A DNA stretch of 64,000 nucleotides from Prillingera fragicola (lineage: Eukaryota > Basidiomycota > Tremellomycetes > Trichosporonales > Trichosporonaceae): the NCBI GenBank assembly GCA_002335605.1, contig BEDY01000003.1:2294001-2358000 (forward strand), written 5' to 3'. This document shows positions 13,466 to 23,956 of this stretch, one piece after another; the stretch's first letter is position 1; each line of letters opens with the position of its first letter. Made by a program: the position numbers and the translations under genes. The notes under the pieces are model-generated. The model was not told the origin of the DNA. It saw only the letters and a program-made list of their open reading frames with translations, and searched no databases.

Positions 13466-14165
13466 ATGACAGTAAAGGACAAGGACGACCGTAAGTAGTC
13501 ACACTCTGGCCTGACCTGTACTTGGACGCACGTGCAGCCACAGTGCCTTCATGTACATGCGCCTACACCACACAACAGCACACCGCGCCGTGATCGGCTG
13601 AACTGACACCACAGCCCTCAACGCCGAGGAGGAAGACGACGAGGACTTTGACGAGGAGGACGGCCCCGACGTACGCACCTCCCCCATAGTACTGCCAGCT
13701 AACGCAACAGTCCGAGGACGACGACGAGTACGACCTTGAAGACGAAGACGATGAGCCCGAGTACGAAGGCGACGGCGGCGACGAGGACGACGAGGATGAC
13801 GACGACGACGATCCCAATGCCGCTGGCCGCGCCATGCTCGCTGCGCTTGTCCAGGTGCGTTTTTGGCTGGGAATGTGGCACACTCCGGTATCCGGAGCCG
13901 GTGGGCCGGAACCCAGTGGACGGAGCGTGAATACTGACAGACACAGGGGGACGAAGTCGCGACCGACGACGAGGATGAGGATGCCGAGGAGGAGGCTGGC
14001 GAGGGTAAGAACGGCGAGCCCGTAGCGCTGGGTAAGCGCAAGGCGGGCGAGGATGAGGAGGCAGAGGAGGACGAGCAGCCGCCCAAGAAGAAGACGGAGG
14101 CTCCCGCCGCTGTCCTCGAGGCCGAGGCCGAGGATGAGGGCAAAGAGGTTGCTGCTGCTGCGTGA
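13466..14165 (+). CDS. Very acidic nuclear-type protein, prothymosin/histone-chaperone-like
   Basis: Four exons (13466-13490, 13615-13670, 13711-13854, 13947-14165) give 147 residues, more than 40 percent Asp plus Glu by inspection. It starts MTVKDKDDPLNAEEEDDEDF and continues as acidic runs. One short non-acidic island, PNAAGRAMLAALVQ (about residues 62-75), could be a helix. A bipartite basic signal GKRKAGEDEEAEEDEQPPKKK spans about residues 105-125. Such proteins (prothymosin alpha, histone chaperones, some ribosome-assembly factors) act in the nucleus by charge, but sequence alone does not fix the function. The intron phases keep the same composition through every exon, supporting the model. 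The opposite strand is open over the same stretch only because of the GAN/GAG codon repeats. Confidence 0.8.
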
Positions 14166-14411
14166 GCGGTGGATTGTAGAAGAAGTGAAATAACAAAAGA
14201 AATGGACCATGAATGATCGTTTGCTGCTTGAATCGCCTCTGGGATGGTGGCAGAACGACCGATGCGAGATTCATAGTGTGTTTCGCAAAACACATAGAGC
14301 AACACCCCGCAAAATTGGCCAGTCACGTAGTATGTTTTGTAACTGTTGTACATTTCGAGTTTAGTGAGATCTAAACGTTACATGACATCTACGTGCACCC
14401 AACCCCCCCGA

Positions 14412-17225
14412 CTACGAGTTGAGCTTAGCCTCGAGCCGGCGTAGCTCCTGCGGCGTAAACCGCAAGATGACACTGAGGACGCGCACGAGGTTTGCGCGCA
14501 TCTCCTTGTGCTCGAGGAACTGCAGAATGACGTTCCGGAGATACTCGAGGTTGACCTCTTCCTCGTCATTGTTCGACTTTACGCTGCCGGCCCCTGCTGA
14601 CCCCGTGCGTGCTGGGGTCTCCGGAGCTGGGCTCGAGGGTTGTGGCGGAGAGGTCATCGTTGGTGGAGGCGCGTTTGCGCCTTGGGCCCAGTATCCGACA
14701 CCGGGGTTGCGCTGGCGCTCGAGCAGCTGGGCGTTGCTCTGGACCTTGCGCATCTCGTCGCGAAGAGTCTTGTTGTTGGCGCGAAGCTTGTCAGCGAGCG
14801 CCTTGGCCTCCTCGAGCTGAGTCTGCACTCCGCCAGTGGCGCCTTGGGCGGAAGCCAGTTCCTCGCGCGCAGCACGCTCGGCTTCGGCTGCAAGGGTGAC
14901 GTCGGCACGCGCTTCCTCCACCTCCGTCTGGAGGGTGCTGATCTGGCGCTCAAGATCGCGCCGTGTTGCGTCGGCTGCGTCCAGCCGTGCGTCGCGCTCA
15001 GCACGAGCAGCAACGTTGCGCGCGGCCTCGCTCTCCTTGTCGGCCAGAGCGGTACGCACATTCTCGAGCTCCCGCACCCTCTGCGCAAGCTTGGCTGCCC
15101 AGTCCTCCTCCAGCTCATTGCGTTCGCGCTCCAGAGCGCGTACGCGCGTCCGCAACTCCGAGAGCTTGACTTCGGCACGAGAGTCGGCGTCTGCCAGCAG
15201 TCGCTGCACCTCGGCTGCAGAAGTGCCACGCGACGGAGAGGGTGCTCGGGAAGCTGGACGGGATGACGCGCGAGGTGCGTCCTCGGCAATCGCCAACGCT
15301 TCCGTCGCTTCACGCAGCTGAAACTCGAGCTCCTTGTTGCGCGTCTCGGCTGCCTCGAGATCGGCGCGGGCGGTCTCGGCCTCAGCCTGGCGAGACTGGA
15401 TAGTCGAAAACTGGGCAGCGTTGCTGGCGTGGAGCTCCTTCACAATGGCCTCGAGGCCGTTGATCTTGGTGGACTTGTTGGATATCTCCTTGGCATGTCC
15501 AGCCTGCATGTCAGCCACGTGCTTCACAGCTCCGCTCACTTTTGTTGTAATCATCTCAAGCTCCCACGCAGCCTTTTTTGCCGCAAGGTCCTTCTCTGCC
15601 CGCTCCTTGATACCGGCAATCTCGCGCTCAAAGCCCTTGCGCAGCTTGGTCACCTCGCGCTCCTTTTCAGTCTTGATCTTCTCCACCTCGTCGGCGGCCT
15701 TTGATCGCTCGGCCCGCTCCTCGGCGCGATCTCTCTCGACCAGCTCCTTTTCTTTCTCCACCTTGACTAGCTTTTGGCGCACCGTCTTGAGCAGCGAGAT
15801 GGCCTTTGTCCGCTTTTCCTCCTCCTCCTTCGCGTGCGTCTGCGCCTTGGCCAGGTCGGATCGAAGCTGACCCAGAGTCACGAGGTCGGCACCCTTGCCC
15901 GCCATATCGCTCTCGGCCTTGTTCAGCTGGGAGCGCAGCTTGGTGATGATCTCGGTCTGCGAGCCGCCCTCCAGGCGGTGCGTGTCCCGCAGCTCCTCCA
16001 TCCGCGAGTCTTGTACTGGCCGTCAGCATTGGCTAGCAAGGCAGGCTTACGCTTCATCTTGGCCTGCATGCGTGCAAGCTCGTCGTTGATCATTTCAACC
16101 TTGCCATTGACCATGCGAACCCAACCCTCGAGTGCGTCGGCGTCGGCAATGCCCTCCAGCGGCGTCAACTCCTTGAGAACCTTGTTGGCGGCGTGAGATT
16201 GTGACAGCAGATCTGTGTACCGCTTTGAGAGGTCTGTCTGGTCAGCACCGCGCACAGGAATGGCACGCACCCTCATAGCGACGCTCCATTTTGGCCAGGC
16301 GCTTGGCAGCATCGTCGGCGTCGTCCTTGCCCATGTCGCTGCCCGACTTGACCGAGTCGAGACTAGTCCGCCCCTTGTCACCGTTGGCGACACTCTTCTC
16401 GCTCATCTCGCTGGATATTGATATACGCGGAGGTGTGACCTCGTCTTTGCTTGCGCCAAGCCCAAGTGCTGGCGGCTCGTCCTCTGTTGCCGCATGAAGC
16501 AAAGGCGAGGCGCCAAGGGGGTCTCCTATTCCCGGCAAGAGGGCCTTGCTGGCATCCTCCTCGTCGACCGGCGACATGGGCAGCGGGAACGTCGACGGGT
16601 CAGAAGGGTCAGAGGGGGGAATGACCGCCATCTTGATTGTCGGTGTCGTGGGCTCTTCATCCTCTAGCTGAGACTCGGGGGGAGCCGGCGACACACCAGG
16701 CGTGGGCTTCGCGCTGGGTCCCAGGCTGGATCCCAGCGAGAAGGCCCCGGTACCGCTTGCCTTGGGCGGAGGCGAGGTAGCGCGCGAACCACCAACGGTC
16801 GGGGTTTCTGATGCAGCATCCAGTTCAGCTGCAGTAGGTCGTGCGCTCTCGGAGGACGAGCGTGTGAGCTGAAGGCTCCTGCGCAGGCCGGACAGAGCCG
16901 ACTCGGCGAGGTGTGACGTGGTCGATGTGAAGCTCGTTGGGGAGGTGGGCGTTGCGTCTGTCGATGCCGAGGCGGCTGGTACTGCTGTGTCTATGGGCGA
17001 TGTAGCTGCTGCTGGAGTGTTTTGTGTCGAAGCAGAAGCCTTGACAGCTGCTGCGGTTGATTTGGGAGCAACGGCTGGGGTGGTGGGACGGGACGACCTC
17101 TCGCTGGCCTGGGCTGATGCAACGTTGGCGGCGCTGATCGCTTTGGCCTGGAGAGACGTCCCCGTTGCTTCCAGCTGATTTACAGCTGCCTTGAGCCTGT
17201 CTGACAGGCTCGAGCCGCTGAACAT
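14412..17225 (-). CDS. IMH1: GRIP-domain golgin (Imh1-like)
   Basis: Coiled-coil tether of the trans-Golgi, recruited by the Arl1 GTPase through its GRIP domain. Three exons (16271-17225, 16051-16233, 14412-16015) give 913 residues. Residues 1-300 are Ser/Thr/Pro/Ala-rich and disordered after a short helix (MFSGSSLSDRLKAAVNQLE, an amphipathic start typical of golgins). From about 310 to 800 the protein is almost continuous heptad-type coiled coil rich in Glu, Lys, Arg, Ala and Leu. The last 50 residues, beginning NLEYLRNVILQFLEHKEMR and ending in RFTPQELRRLEAKL, match the GRIP domain including its essential aromatic (EYL). The acceptor of the second intron could be GCCAG or a site 5 bases later; the first keeps the frame without a stop. 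Shares a 162-bp divergent promoter with VPS20. Confidence 0.9.
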
Positions 17226-17387
17226 TGCCGGGAGGGGATGAGGGGAAGTGGATGGTGAGATGCCAAGTGGATTGCAGTGGTGAGAGAGCGTTTAATCGCC
17301 GGGCAGGGTCATTATGTCATTTGACTTTGGACCATAGTCTTATCCATCCCCACACTCTTCAACGTTGCAGCGCATTCACAAGCAGCA
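17226..17387. promoter_or_regulatory. Short bidirectional promoter, golgin / VPS20
   Basis: Only 162 bases separate the two divergent start codons, so both transcripts must start within it. No TATA box is evident. Pairing a Golgi tether with an ESCRT-III subunit suggests, but does not show, coordinated expression. Confidence 0.45.
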
Positions 17388-18364
17388 ATGGGAGTATGGC
17401 AGAATGCCATGGTCAAGATGGGCGTGGCCCAGCCCGGTCCAAAGATTACAGCGCATGACCGAGCAGTTCTAGAGTGAGCATGAGCCGAGATGGCGAGATA
17501 CTAACAGGCCCCGCAGCCTCAAACTTCAGCGCGACAAGATCAAGCGATACCAGAAGCAGGTGCGTTGGCAGCAGCATGCAGTGCTGACCTGGTATAGATT
17601 CAGGCTGTGCTTGACCGCGAGAAGGAGATTGCAAAAGAAGCACTGGCAAAGGGAGACAAGGTTGGTGTCAAGGGTCGACCTATACCCGACGATAGGAACA
17701 CTAACACGACAGCGACGAGCACTTCTCGCCCTTAGGCAACGCAAGAATCAGGAGCAGACTTTGGTCCGCACTGACGGGCAGCTGCAGACCTTGCAAGACT
17801 TGGTGAGCAAGCTCTGCGCGTCCTGCACACGTTCCGCTGACATGTCAGGTAAACACCATCGAGTTTGCCCAGATCCAGGCCGCTGTCGCACACGGCCTGG
17901 AGCAAGGCTCGGCTGTGCTTGCACAAATGCAGAAGGAGATGTCTTTGGAACGCGTCGAGAAACTCATGGACCAGTCGCGCGAGGGAGTCGAGTACCAGCG
18001 TGAAATCGATGAGGCACTCGCCAGCACCATGAGCCCAGAGGAAGAAGAGGAAGTGCAGCGCGAGCTTGCAGCACTGGAGGCGGAACATCTGGTGCGTTTG
18101 AAGCTGAGCATGGTTCTGTGGAGCTCAGACGGCAGGCAGGTGGTGCAGACTACTTGCAAGTCTTGCCCCACCGCCTTGTGGCTTGTCGCTCTGCTCTTCC
18201 CATTCGTTGCACGATGCTGACACTCGCAGCCTGCCATTCCCAATGTGCCAGACACGAACCCAGTCAGGTTGCCAGACGTGCCAGTGGACGAGCCACAGGA
18301 GGGAGTGGAGCAGCCGGCAGAGGCTACGGCCTCCAAATCGGAGCGTGTGGCCCTCGCAGCATAG
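17388..18364 (+). CDS. VPS20: ESCRT-III subunit Vps20 (CHMP6)
   Basis: Vps20 nucleates ESCRT-III assembly on endosomes during multivesicular-body formation. Six exons (17388-17473, 17517-17559, 17598-17660, 17713-17802, 17849-18091, 18230-18364) give 219 residues, the family size. Gly2 in MGVWQNAM fits N-myristoylation. The first helices (ITAHDRAVLDLKLQRDKIKR, then RRALLALRQRKNQEQ) are basic, followed by LVNTIEFAQIQAAVAHGLEQ and an acidic C-terminal half (PEEEEEVQRELAALEAEHL), the Snf7-family charge pattern. The C-terminus PAIPNVPDTNPVRLPDVP contains the Pro-rich MIT-interacting (MIM2-like) segment. The third intron has a GTTGGT donor, also used once in NTM1. Five introns of 38-138 bp make it one of the most split genes here for its length. 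Confidence 0.93.
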
Positions 18365-18679
18365 GAGTTGTCATCTTGGAAGTGGTGCAGGGTACAGGTT
18401 GTTCTTTGTATGTCATTGCATGTATGCGCATTGGAGCTTGCAGCTGCTGGAGACTGGCCGCAAGGTTGGACATTGCGATCGCATCACACGGATAATTCAT
18501 TTGCCACCCGACGCGTCCATCTTTCTTTGTGTCCATTCATTCAGCATTACCCTCCCATCTCTTCTTTCCTTGATACACTCATCCAACGCACTCCGGGCCC
18601 GTTTCTTGCATCAAAATCGCTGTTATTCTGTCTTTTGCGCTCGACCTACCCATACCATCATTGCACAGCTCCCACAGTC
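18365..18679. other. Intergenic region VPS20 to ORC6-like
   Basis: 315 bases between tandem genes: the 3' flank of VPS20 and the pyrimidine-rich leader of the next gene. Nothing else is recognisable. Confidence 0.4.
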
Positions 18680-19750
18680 ATGTCCAGGGAGCTCGTTCTC
18701 CTCTTCCCGTCCGCAACACACCCTGGTCTGCCCGTGGCCTCTCAAATCCTTTCCACACTCCGCCACCTCACTGCGCCTGGAAAAGGAAATGAGCTGCGTG
18801 CCGAGCAGAGACCGGCGCTTGTAGGCGTGGCAGCGCTGCTGGGGTGCGAGCGGTAGGTGCAGTCGCACGTTCAAAGCTAATGCTCCAGTGTCCAATCTAG
18901 TGATTTGTCTGAAGCCGCTGTCCAGCGCGCGTCGGCCGTGTCTGCGAAACATTTCAAGATAGTCTTGACCGAAGCACGCCGGCTGCTGGCAGAAGCATCT
19001 CACCTACCTGGCCCCTCCCGTTCACCGTCAACACGGTCCGGACGAGGAGCACCGACACAGACCGCACCTGTTCTCCCACCGATTCTCTCGCCATTCGCGA
19101 CACCTAAAAAGTACAAGTACTCATCCGGCATCGACCTGACCGGCCTCCTTACACCAAAGCACAAGCACTCTCCCGCGCAGGCAAGTCCCTTAGTCCACAG
19201 CGTCACGCCCAGTAAGCGCAAGGAGCTCGAAGGCGCAGCCGAAGAGGAGGGCTCGCCGAACACGCCCAGCAAGCGCACCCGGAGTGCAGGCAGGGAGGAC
19301 AAGGACGTTCCAGAGGAAGACCTCACCAGCACCCCTACCAAGGCGCGGACCGTCGCGGCGCGTCTCTCGGCCGCACGAGTGGACAAGGAACGCGCCGGCG
19401 CCGCGGCATTCTTCGCCCTGCGGCCGGGCGCGTCCTCGCCCTCGGCCGGCGGCCCGGCATCCCTCAGCGCCGAAGCCTACGCGCTCGCGTCCGGGAGGGA
19501 CGAGAACGCGCTCGACAGCCTCGCGCGCTCCGTTCACCGCGCCGAGCGGGCCGAGCGCCGCACGCCGATTGCAAAACTCGCGCGCAAGGACTGGACGTGC
19601 CGTGAGCGTGTGTGGGGGGCGGATGGGAGTGGGTTGGCTGGAGTTTGGCGGGCTGTCAGGGAGTTTGAAGAGGAGAATGAGGCTGGGGCGGGGAGGGTGC
19701 CGGTTGAGGGACATACGGTCGAGAGCTTGATTCTAGAGGCTTGGGCATAG
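18680..19750 (+). CDS. ORC6: Probable origin recognition complex subunit 6
   Basis: Two exons (18680-18852, 18901-19750) give 340 residues. The N-terminal 95 residues are all-helical and Ala/Leu-rich (ending CERDLSEAAVQRASAVSAKH then FKIVLTEARRLLAEA), which fits the cyclin-box-like fold of Orc6. The middle (about 95-215) is disordered and dense in proline-directed sites: four full CDK consensus motifs (TPKK, TPSK twice, TPTK) and several more SP/TP, next to Lys/Arg clusters (SKRKE, SKRTR). Cell-cycle phosphorylation of such a region is a known property of fungal Orc6. The C-terminus has the LARKDWTCRERVWGADGSGL segment and an acidic helix. Orc6 is the least conserved ORC subunit, so the family call is moderate; that it is a real gene is secure. 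Converges with the transporter gene. Confidence 0.72.
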
Positions 19751-20057
19751 ATGACATGTGGTTTTTGGGGGCACACGGAGATGTGCGGTGGTTGTGTCCT
19801 TTTTTAATGTCTTGAGCACTGTCATTTACATTGTGGGTGACGTTGCTTGCTGCTCTCGCTTGGAAACGTCAACAGCTGGGCTCCTGGTGTATAAGGCAGA
19901 GCTATGAATCGGCCAACTTGCGTCTCGGTCCTTGTCAATGTGAGCTCCGACGTGACCAACTCATATGCCAGAACAAAGGCCGTTGTCTCGCCACAGCTCG
20001 CAGTAATGACGTAATATGCATGCACACCGTAACCTCTATCTCTACTCCCTCTACACC
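19751..20057. terminator. Convergent 3' region, ORC6-like / amino-acid transporter
   Basis: 307 bases between the stop codons of two convergent genes. It must contain both polyadenylation regions. A palindromic ATGCAT at 20016-20021, 37 bases past the transporter stop, is one of five such palindromes found between convergent genes in this window. Confidence 0.4.
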
Positions 20058-21659
20058 CTAAGCAGCAGGCTTGACCGAGTTTGAATTATCCGCACAAGTC
20101 CACGGCCCGGTCGTGGCGGAACTAGCAATCAAGCCCATGACGGCCGAGTACGTCCCGGCGCCGAGCATGTAGATGCCCATGGCAAAGATGAGGACGTTGA
20201 GGGCGAGGAGGCAGCGGCGGCGGGCTTCTCCCCTCTGCTCTGGGGTGGCGGTGCGCCAGTTGTCGTGCCACCACATGAGGTTGTAGGGGAGGATGGCTGC
20301 GCAGGGGGTGATGAGGGATCCGATGAGGGAGATGATGTCGTTGAAGTTCGGGATGGCGGACGCGATCACGTAGCCTACGGCCGTGGTGGAGAAGACGCAG
20401 GCGAGCCAGACGCCCCAGTGGGTGGGCGTGTTGGAGTTGAGGTGCTGCGAGCCGGCCAGGACGCGGACAAAGACGTGCTTTGCGGAAATGTGCGCGAGGA
20501 TGGTGCAGGACGCGATCAGGGCGGGGAGGGCGAGGCCGTAGCAGATGCGCTTCATGAGGACGCCGGCCGAGCCGAGGGCGGGCGAGGAGACGTACTTTCC
20601 GCAGTAGTTGTAGACTACGCCGCCGAGGACGAGGTAGATGATGGTAATGGTCGACACCGACGCGAGGAGGGCCTTGACGTATTGCCTAGGGTTGCGCATC
20701 TCGGAGACGACGTTGAAGTAGGTCGGCGTCGCGCCGTAGCTGAACATGACGCTGTTGACGGCCATCATGGCGTCGGCAAAGCTGGGGTTGTTGAAGATTT
20801 TGATGTCGCGATCCCACGGCAGGGGGGCCGCGGGTGCGTCAGCCGGGCGGTCCTGGATACCGACCGAGATGCAGAGCGTGAGGAGCGAGACCATGAGCGA
20901 GATGAGACCCGCCCAGCCGATCCACGTAATGTTGCCCAAAGTGCGGATCATGCCAAACACAAGACCAATGACGGCGCCGACCATCATGAACACCGCGGTG
21001 CAGGTTGCGTGGACGCTGATGGCGTTGAGCGCAATGGAGATCGACACCACAGCAGAGGAGTGGACCATGACCAAGTCTGTTCGTCAGCGCCGCGCTGCCG
21101 CTGGCAGACTCACTGATCCAGAAAACAACATAGAGAACCTCCTTGGCGATACGACCGCCAAACACGTATCCGGCGTCCGCCATGCCGTACACCTCGGGGT
21201 GTCGCAGCTTGAACGGACCGATGGTGGACGCGCAGTCTAAGATGTCAGCAGCCGTCTTCGAGGAGTTCAGGCGCTTGCAAGCATAAACAGCCCCGCTGCC
21301 AAGACTCGTACACGCCTACTTACAAGCAATGAGGGTCTGCATGAACAGAATCAAGATGATACCCGGCACGACACCAACGAGCTGGAACACCATGGGGATA
21401 CCGAGCACGCCGAGACCGAGGTTTGTCTTTGTGAGCAGCACCCAAGCGCCCATCGGTCCGACCTGGGGCGTCAGCGCTTGCCACAGGAGGAGAAACCTAC
21501 GCCGCGGTAGTTTGGTCCGTCCTCTGTAATCTCGCCAAACACGGCATCGTACACCTCGCCGCTACCGCTGGGGCCGCCCTCGACGTCGAGCTCGGGGTCA
21601 AGGTCGTCGTCGTCGGTGACTTTGACTTTTGTGTCCTTTTTCGCCTTTGATATCCTCAT
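20058..21659 (-). CDS. Amino-acid transporter, AAAP family (MTR-like)
   Basis: Proton-coupled amino-acid transporter of the AAAP/Aa_trans family, resembling the Neurospora neutral and aromatic permease MTR and fungal relatives. Four exons (21501-21659, 21324-21462, 21114-21236, 20058-21076) give 479 residues. An acidic/basic cytosolic N-terminus (DDDDLDPELDVEGG) precedes about eleven transmembrane helices. The first helix GPMGAWVLLTKTNLGLGVLG is the family's hallmark unwound helix 1. Later helices include AVVSISIALNAIS, a Trp-rich TLGNITWIGWAGLISL, and YGATPTYFNVVSEMRNPRQY, the conserved loop and amphipathic Arg-Pro region before helix 7. Location at the plasma or vacuolar membrane cannot be told. 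The 87-bp second intron is longer than its neighbours. The substrate is inference. Confidence 0.88.
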
Positions 21660-22737
21660 CCTGGTGGGGTTGGTGGTGAGATAGTAAGAAACAAAGACCC
21701 GCAAGCAAAAGTCAGCTCCAGTCCTCTTTGGTCGTCAGACGAGCGGCAGCAGCGGGTAGGACCCACACGCCGGTGAGGTTGGAAAAGGAAAATATCTCCA
21801 AACCTCGGTGTGGGGTCCCGCAGATTCGAGTCGGGTGGGGATGCAGGTGGGGACGGCCAGTGAGTAGTAGGGTGGGGGTTGTCAGCAGTGTGGTAGGGAG
21901 GTGGCATGCACAAGGAGAGAGCTGGGAGAGGGATGATGAGCAGTGGATGAAGGCGTCGAGACGAGTTGTGGGTACGCGAGATAAGGCTCGGTGTGCACGG
22001 GCTCAGCGTCCGTCGGGTCGGGGGACGGGCACTGCTCCCCACCCGAGATTGAGAGCGAGCCTGGGATTGTAATGTCGGGGCAATCACCCGCAGCATACTC
22101 TCATATGTCTTCAAACGCCGCCAGTTTCGTACTCTAATTACTAGTAGATGCATCCTTGCTGACTCCGAGTATGCTCTCAATGTCAGTCAGTAGAGAACTG
22201 AGCGGCCTTCAAAGACGTGTTCCTCGTCGCCATGGACCGCTGCGTTACGAGCTGCGTTACGCGCAACGACCTCGGTAGTCTCACACTCCCCAGCTCGTCT
22301 CCATGGTCTCTGACAGCGTCAAGCCAAAGCTGGGGGCCATGCTTTCCAATGTGAACAGGCTTACAAAATAGTAGCATGGCATACGATGGCACAAGAGCTC
22401 AAAGAGCAACAAGCACCAATGGGGATCTGGCTCAAGTGCCAGTCAATTATGGGTGTGGAGTCGCTAAACGATACAAGAGGTATTGTGTGTATACAAGGGG
22501 GCATGTGTTGGGTGGGTGGTACAAGTGCGTGTGTAGGTGAGCCTGCCTGTAGGGCTGCAGTGGTCGATGGTATAGAGTGTTGAGGCGTTGGCGAAGACGC
22601 TTGGCATGTGGAGCTGAGACAGACGGTGGTCTTGGCATCAGCGACCGGCTTGGTGGGTTGAACTGACCTTGCGACAGAGTCTTTGGTCGCATTTTATAAG
22701 GAGCGTGACAGAAAGGTCGTCTGGAGTCGATGAGGTG
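21660..22737. other. Intergenic region upstream of the amino-acid transporter
   Basis: About 1.1 kb between tandem minus-strand genes, containing the transporter promoter with a CT-rich (on the minus strand) leader at 21840-22060, and the 3' flank of the Cys-rich protein gene. Open frames here are translations of low-complexity CT-rich leader and do not look like proteins. Confidence 0.45.
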
Positions 22738-23031
22738 CTAACGCATAGCAACGACAACCCCGACACCCAAGCAAGCGACAGCCACGGCCGCGCAAACCTT
22801 TACGCTGGCCAGGGGGTCGCCGGGCTCGAGCTCCTGGCACCCGCCGCCGAGGGAGAGTGCGGAATAGTTGTGTGTACGCCATTCAGTGGCCACGCATGCT
22901 TCCCAGGCTGGATAGTTGTCGTAGGCTGTGCGGCAGACTGTTGCTGGTGGACCTGGCTCAAAGGTGCCGTGGAGCGAGAGACAGCAGGCGTGGGTCACCT
23001 GGGGGATTGTGGTGTAGCAGGCAATGCTCAT
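22738..23031 (-). CDS. Small Cys-rich protein with C-terminal membrane helix
   Basis: A single exon of 97 residues, starting MSIACYTTIPQVTHACCLSL. The ATG lies in a good context (ACCCACAATGAGC) right after a pyrimidine-rich leader, so this start is preferred over in-frame ATGs further upstream. Seven Cys lie in the first 70 residues, including a CC pair, with spacing C-x(10)-CC, then C, C, C, then one more in the terminal helix. The last 22 residues (VKVCAAVAVACLGVGVVVAM) form one hydrophobic helix. There is no N-terminal signal peptide, so it may be tail-anchored, or the Cys domain may be exported by another route. I do not recognise the family; it may be lineage-specific. Confidence 0.6.
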   Translation of the reverse strand: MSIACYTTIPQVTHACCLSLHGTFEPGPPATVCRTAYDNYPAWEACVATEWRTHNYSALSLGGGCQELEPGDPLASVKVCAAVAVACLGVGVVVAMR

Positions 23032-23956
23032 TGTGGGTGGTGGTGAGGGAGGGGTGGTGTGGCCATGGGAGAGTGCGAGGTGGACAGAGTAGTCGTTGAG
23101 AGGGATGCTGTGGGGAAGATGTAGAAGAGAAGAGAAGCGGTATGCATGGCGACGACTGACATTGCTACAGGAGGAGGAGGGAGCTTTGGGTGGTGCGCCT
23201 GGTAGCCATGAGAGATCTATCATGTACGACATGTCATCTGCAGCTCACGTGCCAAGAAACCTCGTTCATCTCGGGGCTAAATCATTCCAGTGCAACTACT
23301 GAGCTTCTGTTGCGTGTTTCCATATACGGATATGCATAGGGAAGCAACTACTGCGCAGCAGGAATCAACAGGGCTGACCTTGCTGTTCCCTGTATGCATG
23401 CAATCATGCTTGTAAAAGTATAGAAGAAGTGTTGCAGGGAAGCACGTCCTTACCACTAGTCATGTTTCATACTGATACCAAGCCCAATCCAAGCAATCCG
23501 ACATGTCACTACTACTTGATCCATCGCACTCTGCAGTCTACACTACAAAAGGTAACCATACTGCGAGCTTGCTCTTTAGCATGCATAGCATCGTGTAGTA
23601 ACAGCACTAGACGTCTTGGCACTCGGTCGCCTTATCTGTTCCTCCACTTTCTCAGGTGCCTCGTTCATCCTCACAACCATGGTCGGTACTGATTATTACT
23701 CTGTCAATTTCTCTCTGCTCCTGACATGCACACATACACTAAGCCACACATTCGTGCTCCCATTACCACCAAAAAATGCAGCCCCCATACATCAATCCAA
23801 GCCATCGATGCTCAAAAGACTCTCATAAGCCGTGCCTCGCCATTCGCCACCCAGAAAAATGCCTCCGCCCGGCGCCGAGCAGCTGATCGGCAGGCAACGA
23901 CATCTGTTGACATTGTGGAGGTTGCCGCCCTCTGCCTTTCATCGACCACATACACC
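23032..23956. other. Divergent intergenic region, Cys-rich protein / NAA40
   Basis: 925 bases between divergent genes. It is more AT-rich than the surrounding coding DNA and presumably holds both promoters. No conserved element or gene is recognised. Confidence 0.45.

Noticed and set aside
21660..22180. Open frame upstream of the amino-acid transporter
   Set aside because: Ser/Pro/Leu/His-rich translation of a CT-rich leader and promoter; the transporter N-terminus is already complete at 21659.
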